The translations under genes and the position numbers were made by a program. From assembly GCF_000716335.1 (NCBI RefSeq), contig NZ_KL591003.1, forward strand, positions 491,135-555,134: a stretch of 64,000 nucleotides of DNA, written 5' to 3'. Positions 16,333 to 25,188 of this stretch are shown here, piece after piece (position 1 is the stretch's first letter; each line of letters starts with the position of its first letter). Origin of the DNA: Streptomyces sp. NRRL S-118. Lineage in GTDB: Bacteria > Actinomycetota > Actinomycetes > Streptomycetales > Streptomycetaceae. Under the pieces are notes generated by a model. It made no database searches. It saw only the letters and a list, made by a program, of their open reading frames with translations, and had not been told where the DNA came from.

Positions 16333-17007
16333 TCAGTCGGCCGCGGCGGCCGGCACCGGCTCGCGCTCGGCGGTCACGGCGGAGGTGTTCGCCTCGGCCC
16401 GGGCCGCCGCCTTCTTGGCGCGGTTCTTGAGGATCAGCATCGAGGTCAGGCCCACGAGGACCGCGAGGACCAGGCCCAGCCACGAGAACCGCTTCAGCCA
16501 CGCCTCGGCGACGACACCCACCGAGTAGATGACGGCCGTGGTGCCGCCCGCCCAGAGGATCCCGCCGAAGACGTTGGCGATGGCGAACTTCCAGTACGGC
16601 ATGCGGAGGACACCCGCGAGCGGCCCGGCGAAGATCCGCAGCAGCGCCACGAACCGGCCGAAGAAGACGGCCCACATGCCCCACTTCTCGAAGGAGCGCT
16701 CCGCCATGGCGATATTGGCTTCGCCGAAGTGCTTGGGGAACTTGCCGCCGAGCCAGGCGAGCAGTGGCCGGCCGCCCTTGCGGCCGATGGCGTAGCCGAT
16801 CGAGTCACCGATGATGGCGCCCGCGGTCGCGCACGCGCCGAGGATGTACGGGTTGATGTCGCCGTGCTGCGAGGCCAGCAGCGCCGAGCTGACGAGGACG
16901 ATCTCGCCCGGCAGCGGGATGCCGAGGCTCTCGAGCCCGATCACCACCCCCACGAGGAGGTAGATGCTGACCGGGGGAACGGTCTCGAGCCACTCCTGGA
17001 CGTGCAA
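16333..17007 (-). CDS. DedA family membrane protein
   Basis: The 224-aa protein has the DedA/VTT architecture: an N-terminal GIPLPGEIVLVSSALLA re-entrant loop, a GRKGG loop, FGRFVALLRIFAGPLAG (the conserved G-x-FxPxxR-like motif) and two to three C-terminal helices, ending in a charged cytosolic tail. DedA proteins are now linked to lipid scrambling, including undecaprenyl phosphate and phosphatidylethanolamine recycling. The TTG start at 17007 is supported by GGAGG about 8 nt upstream; no later ATG/GTG precedes the first helix. It is relevant that a TVP38 homologue and uppP occur further on. Confidence 0.9.
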   Translation of the reverse strand: MHVQEWLETVPPVSIYLLVGVVIGLESLGIPLPGEIVLVSSALLASQHGDINPYILGACATAGAIIGDSIGYAIGRKGGRPLLAWLGGKFPKHFGEANIAMAERSFEKWGMWAVFFGRFVALLRIFAGPLAGVLRMPYWKFAIANVFGGILWAGGTTAVIYSVGVVAEAWLKRFSWLGLVLAVLVGLTSMLILKNRAKKAAARAEANTSAVTAEREPVPAAAAD

Positions 17008-17109
17008 CGCCGGCTCCTCCGTGTCGACTGCGGTTGGCTGCGGTGCCGGTGCCCTGGGGCCGGCCGGGCGTGCGCGACGGCGGCGCGTACGCCCGGGCAG
17101 CCTACCGCG

Positions 17110-19590
17110 TCACAGCGGGAGCACCCGCGCCCGTACGGTCAGCCGCAGGTCCCGGGCGGAGGTGCCGAGCCGTACGGTGCGGGTTCCGGTCCCGAGCACC
17201 CAGGTCCGCCGCTCCGGGTCCCAGCAGGACAGGGTGCGTGCGGCGATGGGCACGGTGACGCGGCGCGTACGCCCGGGAGGCAGTTCCAGGCGGCGGTACC
17301 CCGCGAGGATCCGCGGCGCCTGGTCCAGGGCGAGGTCGGGCGAGGGGCCGACGTACAGCTGGGGGACGGTGACGCCGGTGCGGCGGCCCGTGTTGCGGAC
17401 GGTGAAGCTCGCCGTCAGCCCGCCGCCGCGGGCGGGCGTCACGACGAGTCCGGCGTACGCGAACGTGGTGTACGACAGGCCGTGCCCGAACGGGAAGAGC
17501 GGCTCCACGCCCTCGGCGTCGTACCAGCGGTAGCCGGTCCTGACGCCCTCCGTGTACTCCTCGATCCCGCCCCTGCCGGGGTAGCGGCGGGGGTCGCCGG
17601 CGGTCGGGTGGCGGGAGTCGGAGACGGGGAACGTCTGAGTGAGCCGGCCCCCGGGATCGGTGTCGCCGAACAGCACGGCCGCGGTCGCGGCGGCCCCTTC
17701 CTGCCCGGGGTAGTACATCTGCAGGACGGCCCCTGTCCTTTCCAGCCAGGGCATGGTGACGGCGGACGAGGTGTTGAGCACGACCGTCGTCCGCGGGTTG
17801 GCGGCGGTCACCGCGTCGATCACCGCCTCCTGGTTGCCCGGCAGGGCGAGGGTGGTGCGGTCGCGGCCCTCGACGGCGTCCTCGTAGGCGAAGAGCACCA
17901 CGCTGTGCGCGGCGCGGGCCGCCCGGACGGCGTCGGCGACGTCCGCGGCGCGCGTGGCGGCGGTGATGCGGCGCAGCCGGACGACCTGTCCCCTGGCGCC
18001 TCCCTCGGCGACGACGCTCAGGGTGTGGCGGCCCGGGGTGACGGCCCGGGTGGCGCGGCGGACCTTGAGGCCGTCCGGGGCGGTGGCGGCCAGGCCGAAG
18101 CCGTCGAAGAGCTCCGTCATGGCGTCGCGCACGGGGAAGAGCTCGGTGCCGTCGAGGAGGACGCGCGGCCGCTCGCCGCTGTGGTGGACGAGGAATGTCC
18201 ACTCGCCGGACCCGTCCGCCTCGTCGGCGGTGAAGGTCCCGTCGTACGTCCACGTCCGCCCGGCCGGCACGGTCCGCCCCTCGAAGGGGGCTCGGGGGGT
18301 CGTGGCGGGGAGCGGCCGGCCGTACAGGTCCTCGCCGGGGGCGTAGGTCACGCGTGCGTCCCGGCCCGCGCGGGCGGTGATCGTCTCCAGCGGGCTCGCG
18401 GCCCGGTCGGGCACGACGTGCGCGCTGCCGCCTCCGCCGACGAAGGGCAGCGCGCCGGTCGGGCCGATGACGGCGAGGGAGAGGGCGGCGGGGCCGGCGA
18501 GCGGCAGGGTGGCGTCGTGGTTGCGCAGCAGGGTGGCGCCCGCGACGGCGACACGGTACGCGACGCGGGCGCCGGCCTGCGCGTCGCGTGCGGGGCGTGC
18601 GGGTGCGGTCCCGTCGAGGAGCCCGAAGCGTTCCATGATGGTGAGGATCCGGTGTACGGCCCGGTCGACGGTGGTTTCCGGCACGGTGCCGTCCCGCACG
18701 GCGCGGTGCAGCGGCTCGCCGAACCAGCGGCCGGAGGGCATCTCCATGTCGAGGCCCGCGGTGAGGGCGGGGGCGGCGCTGTGGGTGGCGTCCCAGTCGC
18801 TCATCACCCAGCCGTCGAAGCCCCACCGGTCCCGCAGGATCCCGGTGAGCAGGCCGGCGTTCTCGCACGCGTGGACCCCGTCGACCTTGTTGTACGCGCC
18901 CATGACCGCTCCGACGCCGGCGGCGACGGCGGCTTCGAAGCCGCGCAGCTCGGTCTCGTGCAGGGCCTGTTCGTCCACCCGTACGTCGACGGTGGTGCGG
19001 TCCTTCTCCTGGTTGTTGAGGGCGAAGTGCTTGACCGTGGCGATCAGGCCCTCGCCCTGGATGCCGCGGATCTCCTCGGCGACGAGGTCGGCGGAGAGCA
19101 GGGGATCCTCGGCGAAGGTCTCGAAGTTCCGCCCGGCACAGGGGGTGCGGATCAGGTTCACCATGGGCGACAGCAGCACGTCCTGGCCGAGCGCCCGCCC
19201 CTCGTGGCCGATGACCCGGCCGTACTCGCGGGCGAGGGCGGGGTCGAAGGTGCCGGCGAGCATGACCGGTGCGGGCAGGGCGGTGGCGCGGGCCGTTCTG
19301 AGCCGTACGCCGGCGGGGCCGTCGGCCAGCCGCAGAGCGGGGATGCCGAGGCGGGGTACACCGGGGACGTAGCCGGCCTGGCCGAGGCTGCGCGGGTCCT
19401 TGGCGCCGTGGAGGAGGGAGAGCTTCTCGTCGAGCGTGAGCCGGGCGAGCAGCTGGTCCACGCGGCCGTGCCGTTGTGCGGCCCCGGCACGGGGGGCGCG
19501 GCTTCCCGTGGTGGCCGCCGTGGCGGCGACGGCTCCGGTGAGGAGGCGGAGGGTGGTTCTCCGGGAGACGTTCTCGTTCGGTTCCGACAT
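17110..19590 (-). CDS. Tat-exported glycoside hydrolase family 3 beta-glucosidase
   Basis: The 826-aa protein begins with a twin-arginine signal (SRRTTLRLLTG, Arg10-Arg11) and an Ala-rich h-region, so it is exported folded. The GH3 N-terminal barrel follows (about 45-300), with KHFALNNQE (Lys187-His188) and the nucleophile Asp265 in WVMSDWD. A PA14-like carbohydrate-binding insert (about 400-530), the GH3 C-domain and a C-terminal fibronectin III-like domain complete the BglB-type layout. The expected role is hydrolysis of terminal beta-glucosides, perhaps on glycosylated natural products or plant oligosaccharides. The ATG at 19590 is preceded by CATAGT (complement of 19597-19602) with a 6-nt gap. 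No transporter genes are adjacent. Confidence 0.92.
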   Translation of the reverse strand: MSEPNENVSRRTTLRLLTGAVAATAATTGSRAPRAGAAQRHGRVDQLLARLTLDEKLSLLHGAKDPRSLGQAGYVPGVPRLGIPALRLADGPAGVRLRTARATALPAPVMLAGTFDPALAREYGRVIGHEGRALGQDVLLSPMVNLIRTPCAGRNFETFAEDPLLSADLVAEEIRGIQGEGLIATVKHFALNNQEKDRTTVDVRVDEQALHETELRGFEAAVAAGVGAVMGAYNKVDGVHACENAGLLTGILRDRWGFDGWVMSDWDATHSAAPALTAGLDMEMPSGRWFGEPLHRAVRDGTVPETTVDRAVHRILTIMERFGLLDGTAPARPARDAQAGARVAYRVAVAGATLLRNHDATLPLAGPAALSLAVIGPTGALPFVGGGGSAHVVPDRAASPLETITARAGRDARVTYAPGEDLYGRPLPATTPRAPFEGRTVPAGRTWTYDGTFTADEADGSGEWTFLVHHSGERPRVLLDGTELFPVRDAMTELFDGFGLAATAPDGLKVRRATRAVTPGRHTLSVVAEGGARGQVVRLRRITAATRAADVADAVRAARAAHSVVLFAYEDAVEGRDRTTLALPGNQEAVIDAVTAANPRTTVVLNTSSAVTMPWLERTGAVLQMYYPGQEGAAATAAVLFGDTDPGGRLTQTFPVSDSRHPTAGDPRRYPGRGGIEEYTEGVRTGYRWYDAEGVEPLFPFGHGLSYTTFAYAGLVVTPARGGGLTASFTVRNTGRRTGVTVPQLYVGPSPDLALDQAPRILAGYRRLELPPGRTRRVTVPIAARTLSCWDPERRTWVLGTGTRTVRLGTSARDLRLTVRARVLPL

Positions 19591-19634
19591 AACCGAACTA
19601 TGCGGGACAATCCGCCTGACGTGCGGTCGGACAG

Positions 19635-19672
19635 GGCCGCCCCCGCACCCGAAGAGTGGTGCGGGGGCGGCC
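19635..19672 (-). terminator. Strong hairpin terminator of the DUF4442 gene
   Basis: A perfect 15-bp stem (19635-19649 paired with 19658-19672) closes an 8-nt loop between the leftward DUF4442 gene and the GH3 promoter. GGCCGCCCCCGCACC is the left arm. Confidence 0.85.
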
Positions 19673-19695
19673 TTCCGCACGGGTGCGTGCTCCGG

Positions 19696-20148
19696 CTAAC
19701 CCTGGGGCCGCAGGGTCCAGATGATGGTCATCTCGCCGGTCACCGCGCCGTCCTCGCGCGTGATCGCGATGTGGACCGGGAACTCGGGGCGCTGCCCGGC
19801 GTCCAGCTCCGCGACGACCTCCTCCTTGGTGCGGCCGAGCGTCGCGGTGGCGGTGACCACGCCCATCGCCAGCTTCTTGTAGCCGATCTCGGCCTTGACG
19901 GCGAGCGGCACGGCCCGGCCCATCTGGTCGCCGAAGGCGCCGATGACGATGGCGCCACTGGCGGACTCGCCGAGCGTGAACATCGCGCCCGCGTGCGGGC
20001 CGCCGACGTGGTTGTGGAAGTCGCTCTGGTCGGGGAGCCGCAGCACGGCTCGCTCGGCGGTCGCTTCCACGACCTCGAGGTTCAGGGTCTTGGCCATGGG
20101 AACGGTGGCCAGCAGCATCTCGCCGATGTTCGGCAGGGTCTCGGACAT
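19696..20148 (-). CDS. DUF4442/hotdog-fold thioesterase-like protein
   Basis: The 150-aa protein resembles DUF4442 and YiiD-type hotdog-fold proteins. It shows LPDQSDFHNHVGGPHAGAMF, where the Asn-His-...-Gly-Gly-...-His pattern is typical of thioesterase-like active sites, and ESASGAIVIGAFG for the central helix. The substrate is unknown; acyl-CoA thioester hydrolysis is a family-based guess. The ATG at 20148 is taken because TAACTT (complement of 20156-20161) lies 7 nt upstream; the frame continues to 20229. It ends in a strong terminator. Confidence 0.85.
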   Translation of the reverse strand: MSETLPNIGEMLLATVPMAKTLNLEVVEATAERAVLRLPDQSDFHNHVGGPHAGAMFTLGESASGAIVIGAFGDQMGRAVPLAVKAEIGYKKLAMGVVTATATLGRTKEEVVAELDAGQRPEFPVHIAITREDGAVTGEMTIIWTLRPQG

Positions 20149-20253
20149 GGCGCCGAAGTTACCAGGCAGTAGCAAGGACGGGAACCCGTGCCGGCGGGGC
20201 GGACCGGGGGCGGGCGTGGCACCCGTCACGCCGCCCCTCTATGGTTACTCGCC

Positions 20254-21315
20254 ATGTGGCCAGGACAGCAGCCGCCCGGGGGCGAGCAGAACCCGCAGGA
20301 CCAGAACCCGTACCAGCAGCCGGGGTACCAGCAGCCCAACCCGTACCAGCAGCCCGGTTATCCGCAGCAGCCGCCTCAGCAGCCGCAGCCCGGCTACGCA
20401 CAGCCCGGGTACCAGCAGCCCAACCCGTACCAGCAGCCGGCCGCGCCGCAGTACACGGCGCCGGGCATGCCGCCGGCCGCGCCGGTGCCGGCGGGCGGCG
20501 GCGACCGGAAGAGGACGACGGCCATCGCGATCGTCGCCGCCACCGCCGTCGTGGTGGCCGCCGGTGTCACCGGCTTCCTCGTCCTGAGGGACGACGACGA
20601 GAAGACGACCACGGCCGGCGGGGACCCCAAGCCCTCGCAGAGCGCGCCCACGGCGCCGAGCTCGTCGCCCATCGACAACCCGCGCGACGGCTCGGACGCG
20701 CCCAAGCCGACCGTCGCGGGCTGGAAGGTCGTCGCCAACCCCAAGCACGGCACGCTGTTCGACGTCCCGGCCGAGTGGGAGCTGTCGGGTCCGGGCGTGG
20801 GCGCGGGCTTCGAGGACCAGAAGAAGAACGACGGTTCGGCGTACATCATGATGTCGGCGCCCGCGTACTTCCGGGACACCTGGTGCACGCAGGACACCGA
20901 CAAGGACGGCAGGCAGGAGGAGAAGGCCCTCGCCTCCACCGGCAGCCGCGGCGGGCAGGGCGCCAAGGACACCGCGTCCAACGCCCGCGCCGAGGCCGGG
21001 GAATGGGTGTACGCGGCGTACGCGCAGCACGTCCCCGACGCCAAGCTCAAGCAGCACATCAAGGTCAGCCCGGCGAAGCCGTACACCTCCGCCTCCGGCC
21101 TGACCGGCCACATCGCCACGGCCACGGCCACCGGCGCCCCCAAGCCGTACAAGTGCAGCACCGACGGCAAGTCCATCGCGTTCAGCTTCAAGAACAAGAA
21201 GGGCGACTTCGCCACCTGGGTCCTCTTCGGGGCGGACGGCGTCAAGGACGAGCTGCCGGACGCGACCATCCAGAAGATCCTCAGCACCGTGCGGCTGGAC
21301 GAGTCCGCCTCCTAG
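20254..21315 (+). CDS. Pro/Gln/Tyr-rich single-pass membrane protein
   Basis: The 353-aa protein has a cytosolic N-terminal region of about 75 residues made of NPYQQPGYQQP-type repeats, a basic stop (GGGDRKR), one hydrophobic helix (about 88-111, TTAIAIVAATAVVVAAGVTG) and an extracytoplasmic domain of about 240 residues. The outer domain has one recognisable anchor, GWKVVANPKHGTLFDVPAEWEL, and two Cys residues (in DTWCTQD and YKCSTD) that could form a disulfide. This layout is common in actinobacterial envelope proteins; no specific function is known to me. TATGGT (20240-20245) lies 8 nt before the ATG. Confidence 0.85.
   Translation: MWPGQQPPGGEQNPQDQNPYQQPGYQQPNPYQQPGYPQQPPQQPQPGYAQPGYQQPNPYQQPAAPQYTAPGMPPAAPVPAGGGDRKRTTAIAIVAATAVVVAAGVTGFLVLRDDDEKTTTAGGDPKPSQSAPTAPSSSPIDNPRDGSDAPKPTVAGWKVVANPKHGTLFDVPAEWELSGPGVGAGFEDQKKNDGSAYIMMSAPAYFRDTWCTQDTDKDGRQEEKALASTGSRGGQGAKDTASNARAEAGEWVYAAYAQHVPDAKLKQHIKVSPAKPYTSASGLTGHIATATATGAPKPYKCSTDGKSIAFSFKNKKGDFATWVLFGADGVKDELPDATIQKILSTVRLDESAS
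20323..20438 (+). repeat. 32-bp direct repeat inside the Pro/Gln-rich region
   Basis: A 32-bp sequence at 20323-20354 recurs exactly at 20407-20438, 84 bp apart. Both encode GYQQPNPYQQP. Shorter CCGTACCAGCAGCC units occur between them, so the tract is prone to copy-number change. Confidence 0.85.
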
Positions 21316-21334
21316 GTGGTGGCCGCGCACGCGT

Positions 21335-21378
21335 AAAACGGTTTTGCATCGGGGCGCGCCGGCGGGGATAGTCCCGGG
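21335..21378 (+). promoter_or_regulatory. MFS gene promoter with AAAAC/GTTTT operator-like repeat
   Basis: AAAACgGTTTT (21335-21345) is an inverted repeat that overlaps a -35 (TTGCAT, 21344-21349). A 17-nt spacer leads to GATAGT (21367-21372), which is 6 nt before the GTG at 21379. Confidence 0.5.
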
Positions 21379-22710
21379 GTGACAACTCCCGCCGCCACGT
21401 CCCACCCGGCGCCCCCGCCACCCGGGCGCCACCGGCCCCGCCGTCCCGAGTGGGCCGGCCGCAACTACACGCTGCTGACCGCCGCGGCGGTCGTCACCAA
21501 CCTGGGCACCCACGGCGCGCTCGTCGCCTCGGCGTTCGCGGTGCTGGAGTCCGGCGGCGACGGTGGCGACGTGGGCCTGGTGACGGCGGCCCGCACCCTG
21601 CCGCTCGTGCTGTTCCTCCTCATCGGCGGCGCGGTGGCCGACCGGCTCCCCCGCCACCGGGTGATGGTGGCCGCCAACGCCCTCAACTGCGCCTCCCAGG
21701 GCGCCTTCGCGCTGCTGGTCCTCACCGGTGACGCCCGGCTGTGGCACATGATGCTGCTCTCCGCGCTCGGCGGCACCGGACAGGCCTTCTTCAGCCCGGC
21801 CGCCGAGGGCATGCTGATGTCCAGCGTCAGCGGCGAACAGGCCGGCCGTGCCTTCGCGCTGTTCCGCATGGCCATGAACGGCGCGGGCATCGGCGGCGCC
21901 GCGCTCGGCGGGGCCATGGTCGCGGCGGTGGGCCCGGGATGGGTGCTGGCGATCGACGCGGTGGCCTTCGCCGTGGCGGGCGCCCTGCGCGCCTTCCTCG
22001 ACGTCGGTCACATCCCGCCGCGCGCGCCCGGAGGCGGTCTGTGGAAGGACCTGCGGGAGGGCTGGACGGAGTTCGCCGGCCGTCCCTGGCTCTGGGCGAT
22101 CGTCGCGCAGTTCTCGGTCGTGGTGGCCGTGGTCGCGGCGGCGGAGTCGGTGTACGGGCCGCTGGTGGCCCGCGACGAACTCGGCGGGGCGCGGCCCTGG
22201 GGTCTGGCACTGGCCGCTTTCGGCGTCGGCACGCTGGGCGGCGCGGTGCTGATGATGCGCTGGAAGCCGCGGCGGCTGCTGCTGGCCGGCACGCTGTGCG
22301 TCTTCCCGCTGGCGCTGCCGTCGGCCGCGCTGGCCGTGCCGCTCCCGGCAGGCGGTCTGATGGCGGTGATGTTCGTCAGCGGGGTCACGCTCGAGGTCTT
22401 CGGGGTGTCGTGGATGACCGCGCTGCACCAGGAGATCCCGGAGGACCGGCTGTCGCGCGTCGCGGCGTACGACTGGTTCGGCTCGACGGCGATGGTCCCC
22501 CTGGCGACCGCGCTGGCCGGCCCGGTGGAGAGTGCCTTCGGCCGGCCCGGGGCGCTGTGGGGTTGCGCGACGCTGGTCGTGGTGGCGACGGCGCTGGTGC
22601 TGCTCGTGCCGGACGTACGGAATCTGACGCGGCGTACGAAGGAGATCGTGGCGGGGCCCGCCGCACCGGCGTCAGCCGATGCCGAAGGCTCCGTCGGGCG
22701 GCTCGGGTGA
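21379..22710 (+). CDS. MFS transporter, EntS/drug-export type
   Basis: The 443-aa protein has 12 predicted membrane helices. The loop LIGGAVADRLPRHRVMV (cytoplasmic loop 2-3, D-R-x-x-R-R-type signature) places it in the major facilitator superfamily, and the overall text resembles the EntS/MefA-like exporters. The N-terminal ~25 residues are a Pro-rich cytosolic extension. The substrate is unknown. The GTG start has a well-formed promoter ending six bases upstream, so the mRNA is likely leaderless. The gene overlaps the convergent spermidine-synthase-like gene by 39 bp. Confidence 0.9.
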   Translation: MTTPAATSHPAPPPPGRHRPRRPEWAGRNYTLLTAAAVVTNLGTHGALVASAFAVLESGGDGGDVGLVTAARTLPLVLFLLIGGAVADRLPRHRVMVAANALNCASQGAFALLVLTGDARLWHMMLLSALGGTGQAFFSPAAEGMLMSSVSGEQAGRAFALFRMAMNGAGIGGAALGGAMVAAVGPGWVLAIDAVAFAVAGALRAFLDVGHIPPRAPGGGLWKDLREGWTEFAGRPWLWAIVAQFSVVVAVVAAAESVYGPLVARDELGGARPWGLALAAFGVGTLGGAVLMMRWKPRRLLLAGTLCVFPLALPSAALAVPLPAGGLMAVMFVSGVTLEVFGVSWMTALHQEIPEDRLSRVAAYDWFGSTAMVPLATALAGPVESAFGRPGALWGCATLVVVATALVLLVPDVRNLTRRTKEIVAGPAAPASADAEGSVGRLG

Positions 22711-23517
22711 CGCGACCGCGTCCCCGTCCCGCACCACCGTCGCGTCGCCGGTGAACCGGGCCAGCGACGCACCGTGCTCCACGCGCGCGGGGAAGGCGTC
22801 CGCTGCCGTACGGCGGGCCAGGAGCGCCGTGTCGATCTCCCGGTGGGAGGCGACGAGCACCGCGTTGCCGAACCGCCGGCCGCGCAGCACCGCCGGCTCG
22901 GCGATCAGCGCGAGCTCCTCGAAGACCGCGGCGAAGGTGGCCAGCTGGGAGCGGAGGAAGGCGAACGGCGCGCCGTCCGCGAGGTTGGCGAGGTAGGTCC
23001 CGCCCGGACGCAGTACCCGTTCCGCGGCGCGCGCGTACTCGACCGACGTCAGGTGCGCGGGCACCCGCGAGCCGCCGAAGACGTCCGCGATCAGCAGGTC
23101 GGCCGACCGCGCGGGCGCGGCCTCCAGCCGGGCCCGGGCGTCCCCGGCGTGGACGGTGATCCCCGATCCGGCGGGCAGCGGCAGGTGCTCCTCGACCAGC
23201 GCGATGAGACCGCGGTCCGCCTCCACCACGTGCTGCCGGGCACCGGGCCGGGTCGCGGCGATCCAGCGCGGCAGGGTGAGCGCCCCGCCGCCGAGGTGCA
23301 GGACGTCCGGCGCCCCGCCCTCCGGCACCGCGCAGTCCACCGCGTGCGCGAGCCGGCGGGCGTACTCGAACTCCAGGTGCGCCGGGTCGTCGAGGTCGAC
23401 GTACGACTGGGGCGCGCCGTCGACCGTCAGGAGCCAGGCCCGCTGCCGGTCCACGTCGGGCAGGAGCTTGGCGGTGCCCTGGTCGACCTCGCGGAGTACG
23501 GGGAGGGGCTCGTTCAC
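22672..23517 (-). CDS. Spermidine synthase-like SAM-dependent protein
   Basis: The 281-aa protein has the aminopropyltransferase/methyltransferase fold: DVLHLGGGALTLPRWIA is the SAM-type nucleotide loop, VVEADRGLIALVEEHL the acidic loop and SADLLIADVFGG the catalytic-Asp strand. The N-terminal YVDLDDPAHLEFEYARRL strand matches the spermidine-synthase-like subgroup of unknown substrate rather than true SpeE, as the full DGxxQ active-site pattern is not visible. The GTG at 23517 is preceded by CACAAT (complement of 23524-23529) with a 6-nt gap. Convergent 39-bp overlap with the MFS gene. Confidence 0.82.
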   Translation of the reverse strand: MNEPLPVLREVDQGTAKLLPDVDRQRAWLLTVDGAPQSYVDLDDPAHLEFEYARRLAHAVDCAVPEGGAPDVLHLGGGALTLPRWIAATRPGARQHVVEADRGLIALVEEHLPLPAGSGITVHAGDARARLEAAPARSADLLIADVFGGSRVPAHLTSVEYARAAERVLRPGGTYLANLADGAPFAFLRSQLATFAAVFEELALIAEPAVLRGRRFGNAVLVASHREIDTALLARRTAADAFPARVEHGASLARFTGDATVVRDGDAVASPEPPDGAFGIG

Positions 23518-23526
23518 CGTGCCATT

Positions 23527-23556
23527 GTGCCCGCCGCCGCACGGGGCGGCGGGCAC
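23527..23556 (-). terminator. tuf3 terminator hairpin
   Basis: A perfect 12-bp stem (23527-23538 with 23545-23556) closes a 6-nt loop. It lies just after the tuf3 stop, between it and the next leftward gene. Confidence 0.8.
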
Positions 23557-23571
23557 GGGCGGCAGGGGCGG

Positions 23572-24741
23572 TCAGCCGACCTCGGTCACCGTTCCGGCGC
23601 CGACCGTACGGCCGCCCTCGCGGATCGCGAAGCCCAGCCCCGGCTCGAGCGGTACGTCACGGCCCAGCTCGACCGTCATCGTGACGGTGTCGCCGGGGCG
23701 CGCGACCGCCCGCTCGCCCAGGTCCACGTCGCCCACGACGTCCGCGGTGCGGATGTAGAACTGCGGCCGGTAGCCGGTCGACACCGGTGTGGTGCGCCCG
23801 CCCTCGCGCCCCGACAGGACGTACACCTGCGCCGTGAAGCGGCGGCTCGGGACGACGCTGCCGGGCGCCGCCACGACGTGGCCGCGGCGGACCGCGTCGC
23901 GCGGCACCCCGCGCAGCAGCAGCGCCACGTTGTCGCCGGCCTGGGCGGACTCCATCGGCTTGCCGAAGGTCTCCAGGCCGGTGACGACCGTCGTGGTGTC
24001 CGCGCCGAGCACCTCGACGCGGTCGCCGATCCGCACCGTGCCGCGCTCGACGGCACCCGTGACCACGGTGCCGCGTCCGGTGATGGTGAGCACGTTCTCC
24101 ACCGGCATCAGGAACGGCGCGTCGACGTACCGCTCCGGCATGGGCACATAGGTGTCCACGGCGTCCAGCAGCGCCTCGACGGCCGCGGTCCAGCGCGGGT
24201 CGCCCTCCAGGGCGCGCAGCCCCGACACCCGTACGACCGGCACCGAGTCGCCGCCGTAACCGTGGGCGGTGAGCAGGTCGCGCACCTCCAGCTCGACGAG
24301 GTCCGTCAGCTCGTCGTCGCCCGCGTCGGCCTTGTTGAGGGCGACGACGATGTGGTCCACACCGACCTGGCGGGCGAGCAGCACGTGCTCGGCGGTCTGG
24401 GGCATGATCCCGTCGAGCGCGGAGACGACGAGGATGGCCCCGTCGAGCTGCGCGGCGCCGGTGACCATGTTCTTGACGTAGTCGGCGTGCCCCGGCATGT
24501 CGACGTGCGCGTAGTGCCGGGTGTCGGTCTCGTACTCGACGTGCGCGATGTTGATGGTGATGCCGCGCTGCGCCTCCTCGGGCGCCCGGTCGATCCGGTC
24601 GAACGGCACGTAGGTGCCGGTGCCGCGCTCGCTGAGGACCTTGGTGATGGCGGCGGTCAGGGTGGTCTTGCCGTGGTCGACGTGGCCCATGGTGCCGATG
24701 TTGAGGTGCGGCTTGGTGCGCACGTATGCCGTCTTGGACAT
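23572..24741 (-). CDS. tuf3: Elongation factor Tu, divergent second copy (tuf3 type)
   Basis: The 389-aa protein is a full EF-Tu: G1 [13 protein letters not shown] switch I, G3 DMPGHADY (Met where ordinary EF-Tu has Cys), G4 NKAD (usually NKCD), G5 SGL (usually SAL), then beta-barrel domains 2 and 3 ending [11 protein letters not shown]. The substitutions, spread along the protein, mark it as the divergent accessory EF-Tu of streptomycetes rather than the ribosomal-operon tuf1. It stands alone, not beside fusA or rpsL. In S. coelicolor tuf3 is dispensable and was reported as positively stringently controlled (literature, from memory). AAGGAA precedes the ATG. The position corresponding to E. 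coli Arg373 is Gly in [10 protein letters not shown]. It should deliver aminoacyl-tRNA under stress or starvation. Confidence 0.92.
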   Translation of the reverse strand: MSKTAYVRTKPHLNIGTMGHVDHGKTTLTAAITKVLSERGTGTYVPFDRIDRAPEEAQRGITINIAHVEYETDTRHYAHVDMPGHADYVKNMVTGAAQLDGAILVVSALDGIMPQTAEHVLLARQVGVDHIVVALNKADAGDDELTDLVELEVRDLLTAHGYGGDSVPVVRVSGLRALEGDPRWTAAVEALLDAVDTYVPMPERYVDAPFLMPVENVLTITGRGTVVTGAVERGTVRIGDRVEVLGADTTTVVTGLETFGKPMESAQAGDNVALLLRGVPRDAVRRGHVVAAPGSVVPSRRFTAQVYVLSGREGGRTTPVSTGYRPQFYIRTADVVGDVDLGERAVARPGDTVTMTVELGRDVPLEPGLGFAIREGGRTVGAGTVTEVG

Positions 24742-25188
24742 GACTGTCTGCTGTTCCTTCCCGGAACATGAGCGGTGGAAGCGGGACCCCTGCGCCGTAC
24801 CGACCCTCCCCCTGCGGGGTCCGCCGGACGATCCGGGAAGGGTCAGCTTCGGGCGCCGTCGAGGGCGGCCGGGAAGGTGAACGCGGCAGCCTTCGGCGCG
24901 TCCGCGACTGCGGACGGCGCTGCGGGGAAGGCGTACCGGAACATGCCGCTGATCATCGCTCAGCGGCGGCCGCGCGGTCGAACGGTTTTCCTCGCGGGCG
25001 GCCGCGAGCGAAGGGTCGGCGTGGCGGTTCGGGACGGCGTGCCGGGAGCGACGGCGTGGTGGACGGGACGCGTGCGGGACGGGACGGCGTGGCGGGAGGG
25101 AGCGGTCCGGTGGGTGCGGGGCGGCGGGTTCGCGCAGGTGGGGGCGGAGGTGCGGCGATCAGCCGTCTTCGTCGGTTAATCTCCCCGG
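24742..25188. other. Non-coding stretch upstream of tuf3 and TVP38 gene
   Basis: No credible gene is visible in these 447 bp between divergent genes. It contains a GTTCC-N5-GGAAC inverted repeat (24753-24767) just upstream of the tuf3 ribosome-binding site, GC-rich direct repeats of GGGACGGCGTG (25031-25041 and 25081-25091), and at its right end a clear promoter box for the TVP38 gene: TAATCT at 25177-25182. The tuf3 promoter could not be placed with confidence. Confidence 0.5.

Noticed and set aside
16327..20172. Very long plus-strand open frame crossing DedA and GH3
   Set aside because: It runs opposite three well-supported genes and shows no family match.
24775..25179. Plus-strand frame of about 134 codons in the tuf3/TVP38 gap
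   Set aside because: No ribosome-binding site, Gly/Arg-rich text without domain, and it would cross the tuf3 leader.
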